DNA of 64,000 nt from Corynebacterium urinipleomorphum (GCF_900155535.1 NZ_LT706963.1:189929-253928); one strand, 5' to 3'; numbered from the stretch's first letter, positions 1 to 7,984 are shown. Numbers and translations are program-made. Notes: generated by a model from the sequence alone, not told the origin.

Positions 1-2
1 CG

Positions 3-1238
3 CTCGGCCGCACCTGGGCGAATACCGTGCGCCGCGCCCCCGCGGTGGTCATGGCCGGTGTGGTCATTCTCCTCGGGGTGTGCTCGCTGCCGGTGCTGGA
101 CATGGAAATGTCCCTGCCCTCGGACTCCAACGGCGACAAAGACACCACGCAGCGCAAGTCCGCCGACCTCATGGCCGAGGGATTCGGCGAGGGCGTCAAT
201 GCGCCGTTCCTGCTCGTCGTCGACGCCGGCACCGTGAACCCGGACTCGGAGGCGCTCGCCCCCTACATGAGTCTCATCCCGGATGATGCGGTGGAAGGGG
301 GCGAAGGGGACGTCGATAAGCAGAAAGCCGCTTTGTCCTCCTTCCTGTACGCGATGGAGCGCGCGGGAAGTGTCTCCGGGATCAAGCACGCGCAGCTCGT
401 CGGCGTCAACGACGACATGACCGCCGCGCAGATCCTTGCCACCCCGGTGTCGGGGCCGGACAACCAGTACACAGTGGACACCGCGCACGCGCTGCGCGAA
501 ATGGACGCGGAGATCGAGGATGCCACCGGCAGCGACGTCGGTCTGACCGGCTTCACCGCGGTGCAAATGGACATCACGGAGGAATTGGCCAACGCCATGC
601 CGCTGTACCTCGGAATCGTGGTGGGGTTGGCGATCCTGCTGCTCATCATCGTTTTCCGGTCAATCCTCGTGCCGCTCGTCGCGGGTCTGGGCTTCCTGCT
701 CTCCGTCGGCGCCGCCTTCGGCATGACCGTCTTGGTCTTCCAGAAAGGCGTGACCGGCCTTGTGAACACCCCCGGACCGATCCTGTCGTTCCTGCCGATC
801 CTGCTCATCGGCGTCACCTTCGGCCTGGCCATGGACTACCAAGTCTTCCTGGTCACCCGCATGCGCGAGCAATACATGCGCATGCGCAATCCCGGCGACG
901 ACGCGGAAGCTGTCCTGGACGCCGTGCACGGATCCACCGTCGAAGGCTTCGTCCGCGGCGCGCGCGTGGTCACCGCCGCCGCCATCATCATGATTGCGGT
1001 CTTCGTCGCCTTCATCGACCAGCCCCTACCGTTCATCAAGATCTTCGGCTTCGCGCTCGGAGCAGCCGTGCTTTTCGACGCCTTCTTTATCCGCATGGCC
1101 CTCGTCCCCGCCACCATGTTCATCCTGGGCACTACCACCTGGTGGATGCCGAAATGGCTGGACCGAATCCTGCCCAACCTCGACATCGAAGGCGAAGAGT
1201 TGGAGCGCCAGTTTGAAAAGGAGCACGCCGCCGCATGA
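3..1238 (+). CDS. MmpL/RND-family envelope lipid transporter, C-terminal part
   Basis: The frame is open from the window edge, so the true start lies upstream; about 412 residues are visible, roughly half of a usual MmpL protein. They begin with one membrane helix (residues about 15-30), then a periplasmic porter domain (about 35-200), then a bundle of five hydrophobic helices (about 200-385) containing the family-typical stretch GVTFGLAMDYQVFLVTRMRE. Members export trehalose mycolates or related lipids using the proton gradient; the exact substrate here cannot be told. The last codons overlap the tgt start (ATGA), so the two may be co-transcribed. The peptide VDKQK near residue 105 is encoded by a copy of the 10-mer GTCGATAAGC. 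Confidence 0.9.
   Translation, partial: LGRTWANTVRRAPAVVMAGVVILLGVCSLPVLDMEMSLPSDSNGDKDTTQRKSADLMAEGFGEGVNAPFLLVVDAGTVNPDSEALAPYMSLIPDDAVEGGEGDVDKQKAALSSFLYAMERAGSVSGIKHAQLVGVNDDMTAAQILATPVSGPDNQYTVDTAHALREMDAEIEDATGSDVGLTGFTAVQMDITEELANAMPLYLGIVVGLAILLLIIVFRSILVPLVAGLGFLLSVGAAFGMTVLVFQKGVTGLVNTPGPILSFLPILLIGVTFGLAMDYQVFLVTRMREQYMRMRNPGDDAEAVLDAVHGSTVEGFVRGARVVTAAAIIMIAVFVAFIDQPLPFIKIFGFALGAAVLFDAFFIRMALVPATMFILGTTTWWMPKWLDRILPNLDIEGEELERQFEKEHAAA
312..321 (+). repeat. GTCGATAAGC element, copy 1
   Basis: Exact 10-mer inside mmpL, sense to the gene, read as V-D-K. It is preceded by the G-rich run GGAAGGGGGCGAAGGGGAC. Confidence 0.85.
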
Positions 1239-2500
1239 CTGACACAACCGCCGCCACGGACCTCACGTTTGAGGTGGGCACCCGCCTCGAGGAGGCGCCG
1301 GGCCGACACGGCCGAACCGGCGTGATTCACACGCCGCACGGCGACATTGCCACGCCCGCGTTCATTCCGGTGGCCACGAAAGCGACTGTGAAGACTCTGA
1401 CCCCGGAGCAGATCCGGCAGACCGGTGCGCAGGCCATCCTGTCCAACGCCTACCACCTCTACCTTCAGCCTGGCGCCGACATCGTCGACGAAGCCGGGGG
1501 AGTGAGTGCGTTCGAGAACTGGCACGGCCCCACATTCACCGACTCCGGCGGCTTCCAGGTGATGAGCCTCGGCGTGGGCTTCAAGAAAATCCTCGCCATG
1601 GACATCGCCGGGCTCACCGATGAGGACATCCGCGCCGCCAACAAGGACCGCATGGCGCGTGTCGACGACGACGGGGTCGACTTCAAATCCGTCATCGACG
1701 GCTCCTCCCACCGGTTCACCCCTGAGGTGTCCATGCAGATCCAGCACCAGCTGGGCGCCGACATCATGTTCGCCTTCGATGAGCTGACCACACTCGTGGA
1801 CACCCGCGCCTACCAGGACCATTCCGTCGAACGCACCCGCCTGTGGGCCCGCCGCTGCCTGCTCGAACACGAGCGCCTTACCCAGGCCCGCCCCGACAAG
1901 CCGCTCCAGTCCCTGTGGGGTGTGGTACAGGGCGCGCAGTACGAGGACCTGCGCCGCCACGCCACCCGCGGCCTTCTCGGCCTGGACGAGGAAGCCCGCG
2001 CGGAGGGCCGGCGCGGTTTCGGCGGCTTCGGCATCGGCGGGGCACTGGAGAAAGAGAACCTGGGCGCCATCGTCGGCTGGGTCACCGACGAACTGCCCGA
2101 GGACAAGCCCCGCCACCTCCTGGGCATTTCCGAACCAGACGACCTGTTCACCTCCATCGAGGCCGGTGCGGACACCTTCGATTGCGTTGCCCCCACACGC
2201 CTCGGCCGCCGCGGTGGCGTGTACACCCTCGACGGCCGCATGAACCTCATGGCCGCCCGCTTCAAACGCGACTTCTCCGGCATCGACGAAGAATTCGGCG
2301 GATACGTCTCCGAGAACTACTCCCGCGCCTACATCCACCACCTGCTGCGCGCGAAGGAGTACCTCGCTGGGACCTTGTGCACCATGCACAACCTCGAATT
2401 CATGGTGCGCCTGGTGGACAACATTCGCGCGGCTATCGACGCCGGCGACTACGAGGCCTACCGCGACGAGTTCCTCGGACGGTATTACGCGGGGCGGTGA
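1235..2500 (+). CDS. tgt: queuine tRNA-guanine transglycosylase
   Basis: A 421-residue Tgt that would exchange guanine 34 of GUN-anticodon tRNAs for queuine or a precursor. The substrate-pocket motif DSGGFQVMSL and the nucleophile Asp316 in TFDCVAPTR are present, as is the family motif NYSRAYIHHL. The C-terminal zinc site looks lost: where the family has a C-x-C-x2-C group just before NYSRAY, this protein has Phe354, Gly356 and Ser359, while the fourth ligand position His385 remains. The start ATG overlaps the mmpL stop. A queuosine precursor transporter and GluQ lie just downstream, which supports a salvage role. A paralogue with altered activity is possible, but the catalytic residues argue for a working enzyme. 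Confidence 0.93.
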   Translation: MTDTTAATDLTFEVGTRLEEAPGRHGRTGVIHTPHGDIATPAFIPVATKATVKTLTPEQIRQTGAQAILSNAYHLYLQPGADIVDEAGGVSAFENWHGPTFTDSGGFQVMSLGVGFKKILAMDIAGLTDEDIRAANKDRMARVDDDGVDFKSVIDGSSHRFTPEVSMQIQHQLGADIMFAFDELTTLVDTRAYQDHSVERTRLWARRCLLEHERLTQARPDKPLQSLWGVVQGAQYEDLRRHATRGLLGLDEEARAEGRRGFGGFGIGGALEKENLGAIVGWVTDELPEDKPRHLLGISEPDDLFTSIEAGADTFDCVAPTRLGRRGGVYTLDGRMNLMAARFKRDFSGIDEEFGGYVSENYSRAYIHHLLRAKEYLAGTLCTMHNLEFMVRLVDNIRAAIDAGDYEAYRDEFLGRYYAGR

Positions 2501-2513
2501 ACAGCGCTAGGGT

Positions 2514-2529
2514 GTAGGTACGTACCTAC
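2514..2529 (+). promoter_or_regulatory. perfect 16-bp palindrome, candidate toxin-antitoxin operator
   Basis: GTAGGTACGTACCTAC reads the same on both strands. It lies between the tgt stop and the Phd-type antitoxin start, 9 nt before the ATG and just upstream of the ribosome site GGGAGGTGA. Phd-family antitoxins usually repress their own operon by binding such palindromes, so this is the natural operator. Confidence 0.7.
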
Positions 2530-2538
2530 GGGAGGTGA

Positions 2539-2781
2539 ATGATGACTACCCTGAGCGCTCGCGAGTTCAACCGGGATGTAAGCGCCGCCAAGCGCGCTGC
2601 CTTAGAAGGGCCGGTCGTCATTACGGACCGTGGCCGAGCTTCCCACGTGCTGCTATCAGCAGAACGGTACCAGGAGCTGGTGGGGGACACGGCCACGTGG
2701 GCTAGCAAACTTCACATGGACGAGGACATCGAATTCGATCCGCCGCGGTTGGATTTTGAACCCCGGGTGCCTGAGCTATGA
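2539..2781 (+). CDS. Phd/YefM-type antitoxin
   Basis: An 80-residue protein. Its N-terminal half (TLSAREFNRDVSAAK, then GPVVITDRGRASHVLL) is the Phd/YefM DNA-binding fold, and the acidic C-terminus (DEDIEFDPPRLDFEP) is the part that would wrap the toxin. The start has a good Shine-Dalgarno sequence (GGAGG), and a second ATG codon follows at once. The stop overlaps the toxin start by 4 nt, as in most type II modules. The partner is a PIN-domain protein, so this is a Phd antitoxin with a VapC-type toxin. Expression is probably autoregulated at the palindrome just upstream. Confidence 0.88.
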   Translation: MMTTLSAREFNRDVSAAKRAALEGPVVITDRGRASHVLLSAERYQELVGDTATWASKLHMDEDIEFDPPRLDFEPRVPEL

Positions 2782-3209
2782 GCTTCCTTCTAGACACGAA
2801 TGTGGTGAGCGAACTGCGCAGGCCCGCCACCAAGGCTGATCCAGGGGTATTGGCGTGGTCGGTGAAGCACACGCTCGCGGAGCAGTTTCTCTCCGCTGTC
2901 ACTGTGTTTGAACTGGAATTAGGAGTTTCGCTCAAGGAGCGGAAGGATCCAGGGCAGGGCGCGAAGCTGCGTAGTTGGTTAGAGGATCAGGTGAAGCCGG
3001 CGTTCGAAGGGAGAATTCTGGCCTTTGATGGCGCTGTGGCCGCGTTTGCGGCTTCGCTGCATGTGGAGAATCCCCGGCCGTTGGCTGATTCCTTCATTGC
3101 GGCCACAGCGCAGATGCATGGCCTCACCGTGGTGACGAGGAACCAACGCGATTTCTCCTCTTTCGGCGTGCCCTGCATCAACCCTTGGGCTAAGCAGTCG
3201 TCGAGCTGA
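2778..3209 (+). CDS. PIN-domain (VapC-like) ribonuclease toxin
   Basis: A 143-residue PIN protein. The acidic residues of the metal site are visible: Asp7 in FLLDTNVVSE, the Glu of FELELGV, the Asp of PLADSFIAATA, and the C-terminal TRNQRDF motif. VapC toxins cut specific tRNAs or rRNA when freed from the antitoxin; the target here is unknown. The gene overlaps the antitoxin by 4 nt and its 3' end overlaps the convergent yhhQ-like gene by 20 nt. The pair sits inside the queuosine salvage set, so tRNA modification genes and a possible tRNA-cutting toxin are neighbours. Confidence 0.9.
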   Translation: MSFLLDTNVVSELRRPATKADPGVLAWSVKHTLAEQFLSAVTVFELELGVSLKERKDPGQGAKLRSWLEDQVKPAFEGRILAFDGAVAAFAASLHVENPRPLADSFIAATAQMHGLTVVTRNQRDFSSFGVPCINPWAKQSSS

Positions 3210-3864
3210 CGCGCTCCTCGGCGCGGCGCACAGCGGCGATGGTCGGGTAGGTGATCGGCAGCAGGACGATCTCCATGACGGTTTTCCACAGGAAGCCGAC
3301 GATGACGTAGTTGATGAACGCCCCGGCGGAATCAATGCCGATGACACCGGCGGCGATGGAGCAGAACAGCAGAGTGTCCGCGAATTCGCCGACGACGGTG
3401 GAGCCGATCAGGCGCGCCCACAGGCGGTCGGTGCCGAAGCGGTCCTTCATCTTCTGCAGGACCCACGCGTTGAGCAGCTGGCCCACGACGTAACCGGACA
3501 GGGACGCGAGAATGATGCGCGGCAACAGGCCCAGGACGGCGGAGAAGGTGTCCTGCATGTCGTAGAACTCGGCGGCGGGCAGCCAGATTGCGATGTAGAA
3601 GGACAGCACCGCGATGACGGCGACGCCGAAGCCGGTGAACACGGCGCGGCGCGCTGCTTTGAATCCGTAGACCTCGGCGATCACGTCACCGATGACGTAG
3701 GAGACCGGGAAGAGGAAGAAGGCGCCGTCGGTGATCAGCGGGCCGAGCTCAACGCCCTTTTGCGCGGTGATGTTGGAGATGAGGAAGACCGCGCAGAACA
3801 CCGCGAGCAGGTACGGGTACGGCGAGCGGGAGACGGGGTGTGGGTGGGAAACTGGGTGCGACAT
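3190..3864 (-). CDS. queuosine precursor transporter (YhhQ/VUT family)
   Basis: A 224-residue integral membrane protein with about six helices. The family signatures [35 protein letters not shown] and [13 protein letters not shown] are present. YhhQ/VUT proteins import queuine or preQ bases. I chose the ATG at 3864 (MSHPVSHPH) over the one 21 nt upstream, because a -10-like sequence ends a few bases before it and the longer form would overlap the gluQ promoter. It is divergent from gluQ with only 19 bp between starts. With tgt and gluQ present and no preQ0 synthesis genes in view, the role is probably base salvage. Confidence 0.85.
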   Translation of the reverse strand: MSHPVSHPHPVSRSPYPYLLAVFCAVFLISNITAQKGVELGPLITDGAFFLFPVSYVIGDVIAEVYGFKAARRAVFTGFGVAVIAVLSFYIAIWLPAAEFYDMQDTFSAVLGLLPRIILASLSGYVVGQLLNAWVLQKMKDRFGTDRLWARLIGSTVVGEFADTLLFCSIAAGVIGIDSAGAFINYVIVGFLWKTVMEIVLLPITYPTIAAVRRAEERVSSTTA

Positions 3865-3883
3865 GCGCAATATCATTGCATAC
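3865..3883. promoter_or_regulatory. divergent leaderless promoter, yhhQ-like / gluQ
   Basis: Only 19 bp separate the two start codons. TATCAT (3871-3876) lies 7 nt before the gluQ ATG, and an AT-rich TGATAT on the other strand lies close to the opposite ATG. Both genes are probably transcribed without a leader, from overlapping -10 boxes, so they should share control. Confidence 0.55.
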
Positions 3884-4810
3884 ATGCCTGATTTTGCAGA
3901 CCATGCTGGCCGTTATGCACCGAGTCCGAGCGGGGACCTTCACTTCGGCAATCTGCGCACGGCGGTTCTCGCGTGGCTGTTCGCGCGCCAGTCGGGCCGC
4001 AAGTTCTACATGCGGGTGGAGGACATCGATTCGGAGCGTTCGAGCATGGAGTCGGCGCAGCGCCAGCTCGAGGACCTCGCGGCGATCGGCATCGAGTGGG
4101 ACGAGCCGGTTGTCTACCAGCATGACCGCGGGGAGGCGTACGCGTCGGCGCTGGCCAAGCTGGATACATATGAATGTTATTGCTCCCGCCGCGACATCCG
4201 CGAGGCCGCGTCCGCACCCCATGCTCAGCCAGGCATGTACCCAGGGACGTGCCGCGACCTCACCGAAGAACAGCGCGCTTATCGACGTTCCCAGCTCTCC
4301 CAATCCGGCCGCCTCCCCGCCATCCGCTTGAGAGCGCACGCGGAGCGGTGGACTGTGAACGACGTCTACAAAGGTGAGTTCACAGGCCCCGTCGACGACG
4401 TGATTCTCAAGCGCGGCGGCAACGCGAATCAGGCTCAGGTGGGGGACTGGGCTTACAACCTCGCTGTGGTGGTCGACGACGGATACCAGAGCATCGACCA
4501 GGTCGTCCGCGGCGATGATCTACTCGGTTCTGCCCCCGCCCAGGCCTATTTGGCGCACGAGCTGGGCTTCCCAGATCCCGAGTACGTGCACGTGCCACTC
4601 GTGGTCACCGCGGACGGGCGCAGATTGGCTAAACGCGACGGTGCGGTGACTTTGCGGCAGATGGCTGAAGACGGCGGCGTGCAACGCGTGGTGGAGCAGA
4701 TCGCCTCTTCGCTTGGTCATCCTGATGTGTCGTCCATGGGGGAACTGCTCGACCGATTCGATCCGTTGGGCCTTTCCCGGGAACCGTGGGTGTGGGGCAT
4801 CAGCGAGTAA
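3884..4810 (+). CDS. gluQ: glutamyl-Q tRNA(Asp) synthetase
   Basis: A 308-residue GluRS-like catalytic domain with no anticodon-binding domain, the hallmark of GluQ, which attaches glutamate to queuosine 34 of tRNA-Asp. The HIGH-type motif is PSGDLHFGN, the KMSKS-type motif is RLAKRDG, and zinc ligands appear as CYCSRRD and a later YPGTCRD. The ATG at 3884 is preceded at 7 nt by TATCAT, so the mRNA is probably leaderless. Since this enzyme acts on queuosine, its presence implies that the upstream Tgt is functional. A bidirectional terminator follows. Confidence 0.93.
   Translation: MPDFADHAGRYAPSPSGDLHFGNLRTAVLAWLFARQSGRKFYMRVEDIDSERSSMESAQRQLEDLAAIGIEWDEPVVYQHDRGEAYASALAKLDTYECYCSRRDIREAASAPHAQPGMYPGTCRDLTEEQRAYRRSQLSQSGRLPAIRLRAHAERWTVNDVYKGEFTGPVDDVILKRGGNANQAQVGDWAYNLAVVVDDGYQSIDQVVRGDDLLGSAPAQAYLAHELGFPDPEYVHVPLVVTADGRRLAKRDGAVTLRQMAEDGGVQRVVEQIASSLGHPDVSSMGELLDRFDPLGLSREPWVWGISE
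4277..4286 (-). repeat. GTCGATAAGC element, copy 2
   Basis: Exact 10-mer inside gluQ, antisense to the gene, read as A-Y-R. On the motif strand the upstream side is purine/G-rich. Confidence 0.85.
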
Positions 4811-4846
4811 GTGCGTCAAAGCTGGCCTGGCCTTGGCATGAAAAGG

Positions 4847-4887
4847 TTGTGCCCCGCGTCCTCATTCGGAGCGGGGCACAATATTTT
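4847..4887. terminator. bidirectional terminator between gluQ and tRNA-Ser
   Basis: A perfect 11-bp stem, TTGTGCCCCGC pairing with GCGGGGCACAA, followed by TATTTT on the + strand and preceded by AAAAGG, which gives a T tail on the other strand. It can end both gluQ (+) and tRNA-Ser (-). Confidence 0.85.
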
Positions 4888-4975
4888 GGCGGAGGATGTG
4901 GGATTTGAACCCACGAGGGTCGTGAAACCCGCACGCGTTCCAGGCGTGTGACATAGGCCGCTAGTCGAATCCTCC
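4887..4975 (-). tRNA. tRNA-Ser (GGA anticodon), CCA encoded
   Basis: The reverse strand starts GGAGGATTCGACTAG and ends with ATCCTCCGCCA, so the acceptor stem closes perfectly. The anticodon arm is CACGC-CTGGAAC-GCGTG, giving GGA. A long variable arm follows, as expected for a class II serine tRNA, and the T loop GGTTCAAATCC is canonical. The CCA end is genomically encoded. Confidence 0.95.
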
Positions 4976-5076
4976 AGCGACGCATTCAAGTGTTCCGCAG
5001 GCGTACCAGCGGAACGCGTCGAGCCATCACTTTAGCGGATACTGGGGTGGGGACAAAATTGGTGGTGGGGTGGGGC

Positions 5077-5086
5077 GTCGATAAGC
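5077..5086 (+). repeat. GTCGATAAGC element, copy 3 (intergenic)
   Basis: Exact 10-mer in the roughly 160-bp spacer between tRNA-Ser and the SRP RNA. It is preceded by a strongly G-rich tract (TGGTGGTGGGGTGGGGC). No gene is disturbed here. Confidence 0.85.
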
Positions 5087-5136
5087 GGGATGCGTGCTTT
5101 TTGAACTGGTTGCCGCAAGCTACTAGGGTTGAGCGC

Positions 5137-5224
5137 AGGATCCCACGCGGTGCTTATCTTGTGAACTCCCCCAGGGCGGGAACGCAGCAAGGGTCAGCGA
5201 GCTCTGGCAGGTGCGTGGGGTCCC
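5137..5224 (+). ncRNA. ffs: 4.5S-type signal recognition particle RNA
   Basis: The conserved SRP core is present: TTGTGAACTCCCCCAGGGC, a GGAA tetraloop closed by G-C, then GCAGCAAGGGTCAGCGAGCT. The two ends pair (GGATCCCACGC with GCGTGGGGTCC), which gives the small bacterial form of about 88 nt. It scaffolds Ffh and targets membrane proteins. TTTATTTT directly after the stem would end transcription. Position just before aspT and near dnaX is usual for actinobacteria. Ends are accurate to a few bases. Confidence 0.92.
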
Positions 5225-5319
5225 TTTATTTTGCCCGCACGCGGTAGAGCCGCTGGTGCTGGGCGCATGTACTCTGGGCGGCGTAAATGAATCCACTCCT
5301 TAAAGGAAGTGATCCCACC

Positions 5320-6591
5320 ATGTCCCTGCTTGATCTGGACGCTGCCGCCCGCGAGGAACTCGCTGCCAAGGTGCGCGAGGAATACGAGACGCTCAAGGCC
5401 CGCAACCTCGACTTGGACCTGACGCGCGGAAAGCCGTCGTCGGAGCAGCTGGATCTGAGCAACGACCTCCTGGAGCTGCCCGGTAAGGGCAACTACGTGG
5501 ATGCATCCGGCACGGATGTGCGCAACTACGGCAACCTCAAGGGCATCAAGGACATCCGCGAGATCTGGGGCGACCTCATTGGCGTGCCGGTGGACAACCT
5601 GTATGCGGAGGATTCCTCGTCGTTGAACATCATGTTCGACCTGATCACGTGGTCGTACTTGTTCGGCAACAACGATTCCCAAGCGCCGTGGCGTGAAGAG
5701 GAGACCGTGAAGTGGATCTGCCCGGTGCCGGGGTACGACCGCCACTTCGCTATCACGGAGAAGCTCGGCTTCGAGATGATCACCGTGCCCATGCTTGACG
5801 ACGGCCCCGATGTGGACGCCATCACCGAGCTGGTCAAGGATCCGGCGGTGAAGGGTATGTGGGTCGTGCCGATGTTCGCTAACCCCACCGGCGTGACTGT
5901 GTCCGACGACGTCGTTCGCACACTCGCCTCCATGGAGACGGCGGCACCCGATTTCCGCATCGTGTGGGACAACGCGTACGCCGTACACGTCTTCACCGAA
6001 GACACTCCGCAGATCATCAACGTTCTTGATGTGGCCGAGGAGGCCGGCAACCCGAACCGTTTCTGGGTGATGAGCTCCACGTCCAAGATCACCCATGCCG
6101 GCTCTGGTGTGGCCTTCTTCGCGTCCTCGACTGAGAACCTGGACTGGTACGCCTCCATCGCCGGGATCCGCGGCATCGGCCCGAACAAGATCAACCAGCT
6201 GGCTCACGCGAAGTTCTTCGGCGACGCCGACGGCGTGCGCGCGCTGATGCAGAAGCACGCGCAGATCCTCACGCCGAAGTTCGAGGCCGTCCTGGAGATC
6301 TTGGAGAACCGCCTCGGCGAGTATGACGTGGCGCGCTGGACCACCCCGGCTGGCGGCTACTTCATCTCCCTCGACGTCGTCGACGGCACCGCCACCCGCG
6401 TGTGGGAGCTCGCCCGCGATGCCGGCATCACCCTGACCAAGGCCGGCTCCGCCTTCCCCAAGGGCGAAGACCCGAACGACCGCAACATTCGTCTCGCGCC
6501 GTCGCTTCCGCCTATCGACGAAGTGCGTACCGCCATGGACGGCGTAGCCACTTGCGTGCTTCTCGCCGCGTTGGAGAAGCTCGAAGGCTAG
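5320..6591 (+). CDS. aspT: aspartate aminotransferase, corynebacterial AspT type
   Basis: A 423-residue PLP-dependent aminotransferase that interconverts aspartate/oxaloacetate and glutamate/2-oxoglutarate, feeding the lysine and threonine pathway. Very close in sequence to the C. glutamicum AspT I remember: LDLTRGKPSSEQLD, ICPVPGYDRHF, VWDNAYAVH, the PLP lysine in STSKITHAGSG, and RLAPSLPP. I prefer the ATG at 5320 (MSLLDLD), preceded by AAAGGAAG, to the in-frame ATG at 5287. The stop overlaps the next GTG by 1 nt, so the following hypothetical gene is co-translated. Confidence 0.95.
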   Translation: MSLLDLDAAAREELAAKVREEYETLKARNLDLDLTRGKPSSEQLDLSNDLLELPGKGNYVDASGTDVRNYGNLKGIKDIREIWGDLIGVPVDNLYAEDSSSLNIMFDLITWSYLFGNNDSQAPWREEETVKWICPVPGYDRHFAITEKLGFEMITVPMLDDGPDVDAITELVKDPAVKGMWVVPMFANPTGVTVSDDVVRTLASMETAAPDFRIVWDNAYAVHVFTEDTPQIINVLDVAEEAGNPNRFWVMSSTSKITHAGSGVAFFASSTENLDWYASIAGIRGIGPNKINQLAHAKFFGDADGVRALMQKHAQILTPKFEAVLEILENRLGEYDVARWTTPAGGYFISLDVVDGTATRVWELARDAGITLTKAGSAFPKGEDPNDRNIRLAPSLPPIDEVRTAMDGVATCVLLAALEKLEG

Positions 6592-7154
6592 TGACTCCGC
6601 AGGAAACACACGCCTGGCTCACCGACGTCCTCGGTCCTATGGACCTTTTGGACGTCAACGGTATGACCATCGGCGTTGCTCCCGTGCTTCCGGCAGCGGT
6701 CAGCGTCGGGTTCAGCGAGATCGACAGCGGGCTGGTTGTTGATCCTTCCTCCGATCCCGACGCGGCTGGGCCGGTCGACGTGCGCTGCGAGATCATCTGC
6801 GCCGCCGACGGTGCCACCCCGCAGCAGCGTGTCATGGCAGTCGCGGGCGCGTGGAACACACTGGTCACTGCGGAGATTCCCGGACAGCCGGGAACGGCGT
6901 TGCCCGGGCTGGTGAACGACCCGGAAGTGTCGGTTCACCACGGCCTGCTGCGCGAGCCGCAGATTTTCGACCGCGGCACTCCTCTGGTCAACGAGCCCGC
7001 CACCGGCGAGGCGCCTGCGCGGATGACCCTGCTGCTGGAACTCGTCCTCCTCACCGACGACGAATACGATATCGCCGCTGAACAAGGCCTCGACGTCCTC
7101 GAGCGCCGGCTGCACCGCCGGCAGACGCATCTCGGTGACTGGACCCGAGACTAG
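6591..7154 (+). CDS. conserved hypothetical protein in an aspT operon
   Basis: A 187-residue soluble protein with no signal peptide, membrane segment or clear catalytic motif. It starts with GTG overlapping the aspT stop, so it is translated with aspT. The middle carries many Gly-Pro turns, and the C-terminus has a hydrophobic strand then helix (MTLLLELVLLTDDEYDIAAE). That end faintly resembles suppressor-of-fused-type domains, but I would not rely on it. I do not recognise a function. Coding quality (G/C third positions) is normal, so it is a real gene. Confidence 0.7.
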   Translation: MTPQETHAWLTDVLGPMDLLDVNGMTIGVAPVLPAAVSVGFSEIDSGLVVDPSSDPDAAGPVDVRCEIICAADGATPQQRVMAVAGAWNTLVTAEIPGQPGTALPGLVNDPEVSVHHGLLREPQIFDRGTPLVNEPATGEAPARMTLLLELVLLTDDEYDIAAEQGLDVLERRLHRRQTHLGDWTRD

Positions 7155-7191
7155 TCCTGCCAGATCTGCCGAAACGGACGAAATTGCGAAA

Positions 7192-7276
7192 GGTAACAAT
7201 CAAACGGTAACAATGCCCGCGAAGGCACTGTTATGTCGCAGACTGGCTACCTATCGGGTGGGGGTTACCGTTTACC
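7192..7276. repeat. GGTAAC direct and inverted repeats in an intergenic region
   Basis: The 185-bp gap between two convergent genes holds two direct copies of GGTAACAAT (7192-7200, 7206-7214; 14 bp apart) and, about 50 bp on, the inverted pair GTTACC (7264-7269) and GTTTACC (7270-7276). No gene is visible. The sites look like protein-binding repeats, although a position downstream of both neighbours is odd for an operator. Confidence 0.45.
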
Positions 7277-7339
7277 ATCTCTGGGGCTCATCAGGGCAGG
7301 TGCCGCCGGATACACGGGCTGGAAGTCGCGACAATAGCG

Positions 7340-7984
7340 CTAGCTGATCCCGCGCTCGGACAGGTACATCAGGATCGCGCGGACGCGGCGGTTCTCCTCG
7401 TCGGGCGTGAGCCCCAGCTTGGAGAAGATGCTGGACACGTGCTTGGCCACGGCAGCTCCGGAGAAATAGAGCTTCTCAGCGATTTCGGCATTGGACAGGC
7501 CCTCCGCCATGAGCTCGAGGACTTCGCTCTCCCGCGGGGTGAGGGTGGTCAGCCACTGTGAGCTCGCGGCCATGAGATCGCTGGCCACATCCGGGTCGAT
7601 GACCACACCGCCGCTGGCCACGGTCTCGCAGGCCTGGACGAAGTCTTTGACCTCGGCGACGCGGTCTTTGAGCAGGTAGCCGGTGCCGCCATCGCCACCG
7701 GAGAAGAGCTCGCGGGCGTAGGCGGGCGCGACATACTGCGAGAGCACGAGCACGTTCACACGGCCGTTCTCACGCAGCTTCAAGGCGGCCTGCAAGCCGT
7801 CGTCGCGCATGGTGGGAGGCATGCGCACATCAGTAATCACAAGGTCAGGGGCATGCTTGTCGACGGCCCCGGCAAGCGCATCCGCATCCCCCACCTGCGC
7901 GACAACCTCGTGGCCGCGCCGGGTGAGCAGACCGGCGACACCTTCGCGCAGCAGCGCGGAATCGTCGGCGATCACGATCTTCAT
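7340..7984 (-). CDS. NarL/LuxR-family response regulator
   Basis: A 214-residue regulator: receiver domain (residues 1-120) with acidic pocket Asp7-Asp8, phospho-acceptor Asp52 in VITDVRMPP and the conserved Lys of YLLKD, then a LuxR helix-turn-helix (about 148-192: LTPRESEVLELMAEGLSN, then AEIAEKLYFSGAAVAKHV). Its start overlaps the stop of the kinase gene (ATGA), so the pair is co-translated. A divergent FtsX-type ABC exporter lies next to it, the classic arrangement in which the system senses and induces resistance to a cell-wall antibiotic or peptide. Confidence 0.93.
   Translation of the reverse strand: MKIVIADDSALLREGVAGLLTRRGHEVVAQVGDADALAGAVDKHAPDLVITDVRMPPTMRDDGLQAALKLRENGRVNVLVLSQYVAPAYARELFSGGDGGTGYLLKDRVAEVKDFVQACETVASGGVVIDPDVASDLMAASSQWLTTLTPRESEVLELMAEGLSNAEIAEKLYFSGAAVAKHVSSIFSKLGLTPDEENRRVRAILMYLSERGIS

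Noticed and set aside
836-2389. Long reverse-strand open frame over mmpL and tgt
   Set aside because: It mirrors two well-supported genes; long antisense frames are expected at this GC content, and the translation has no family features.
3865-3883. preQ1 riboswitch before the queuosine transporter
   Set aside because: Only 19 bp separate the divergent start codons, too short for any riboswitch.
4990-5247. 85-codon ORF over the tRNA-SRP spacer
   Set aside because: It covers the SRP RNA and the 10-mer element; no coding features.
5194-6609. 471-codon reverse frame over aspT
   Set aside because: Shadow of aspT; it also runs into the SRP RNA.
7135-7347. 70-codon ORF between the hypothetical gene and the response regulator
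   Set aside because: It crosses the repeat cluster, overlaps the end of the previous gene and has atypical composition.
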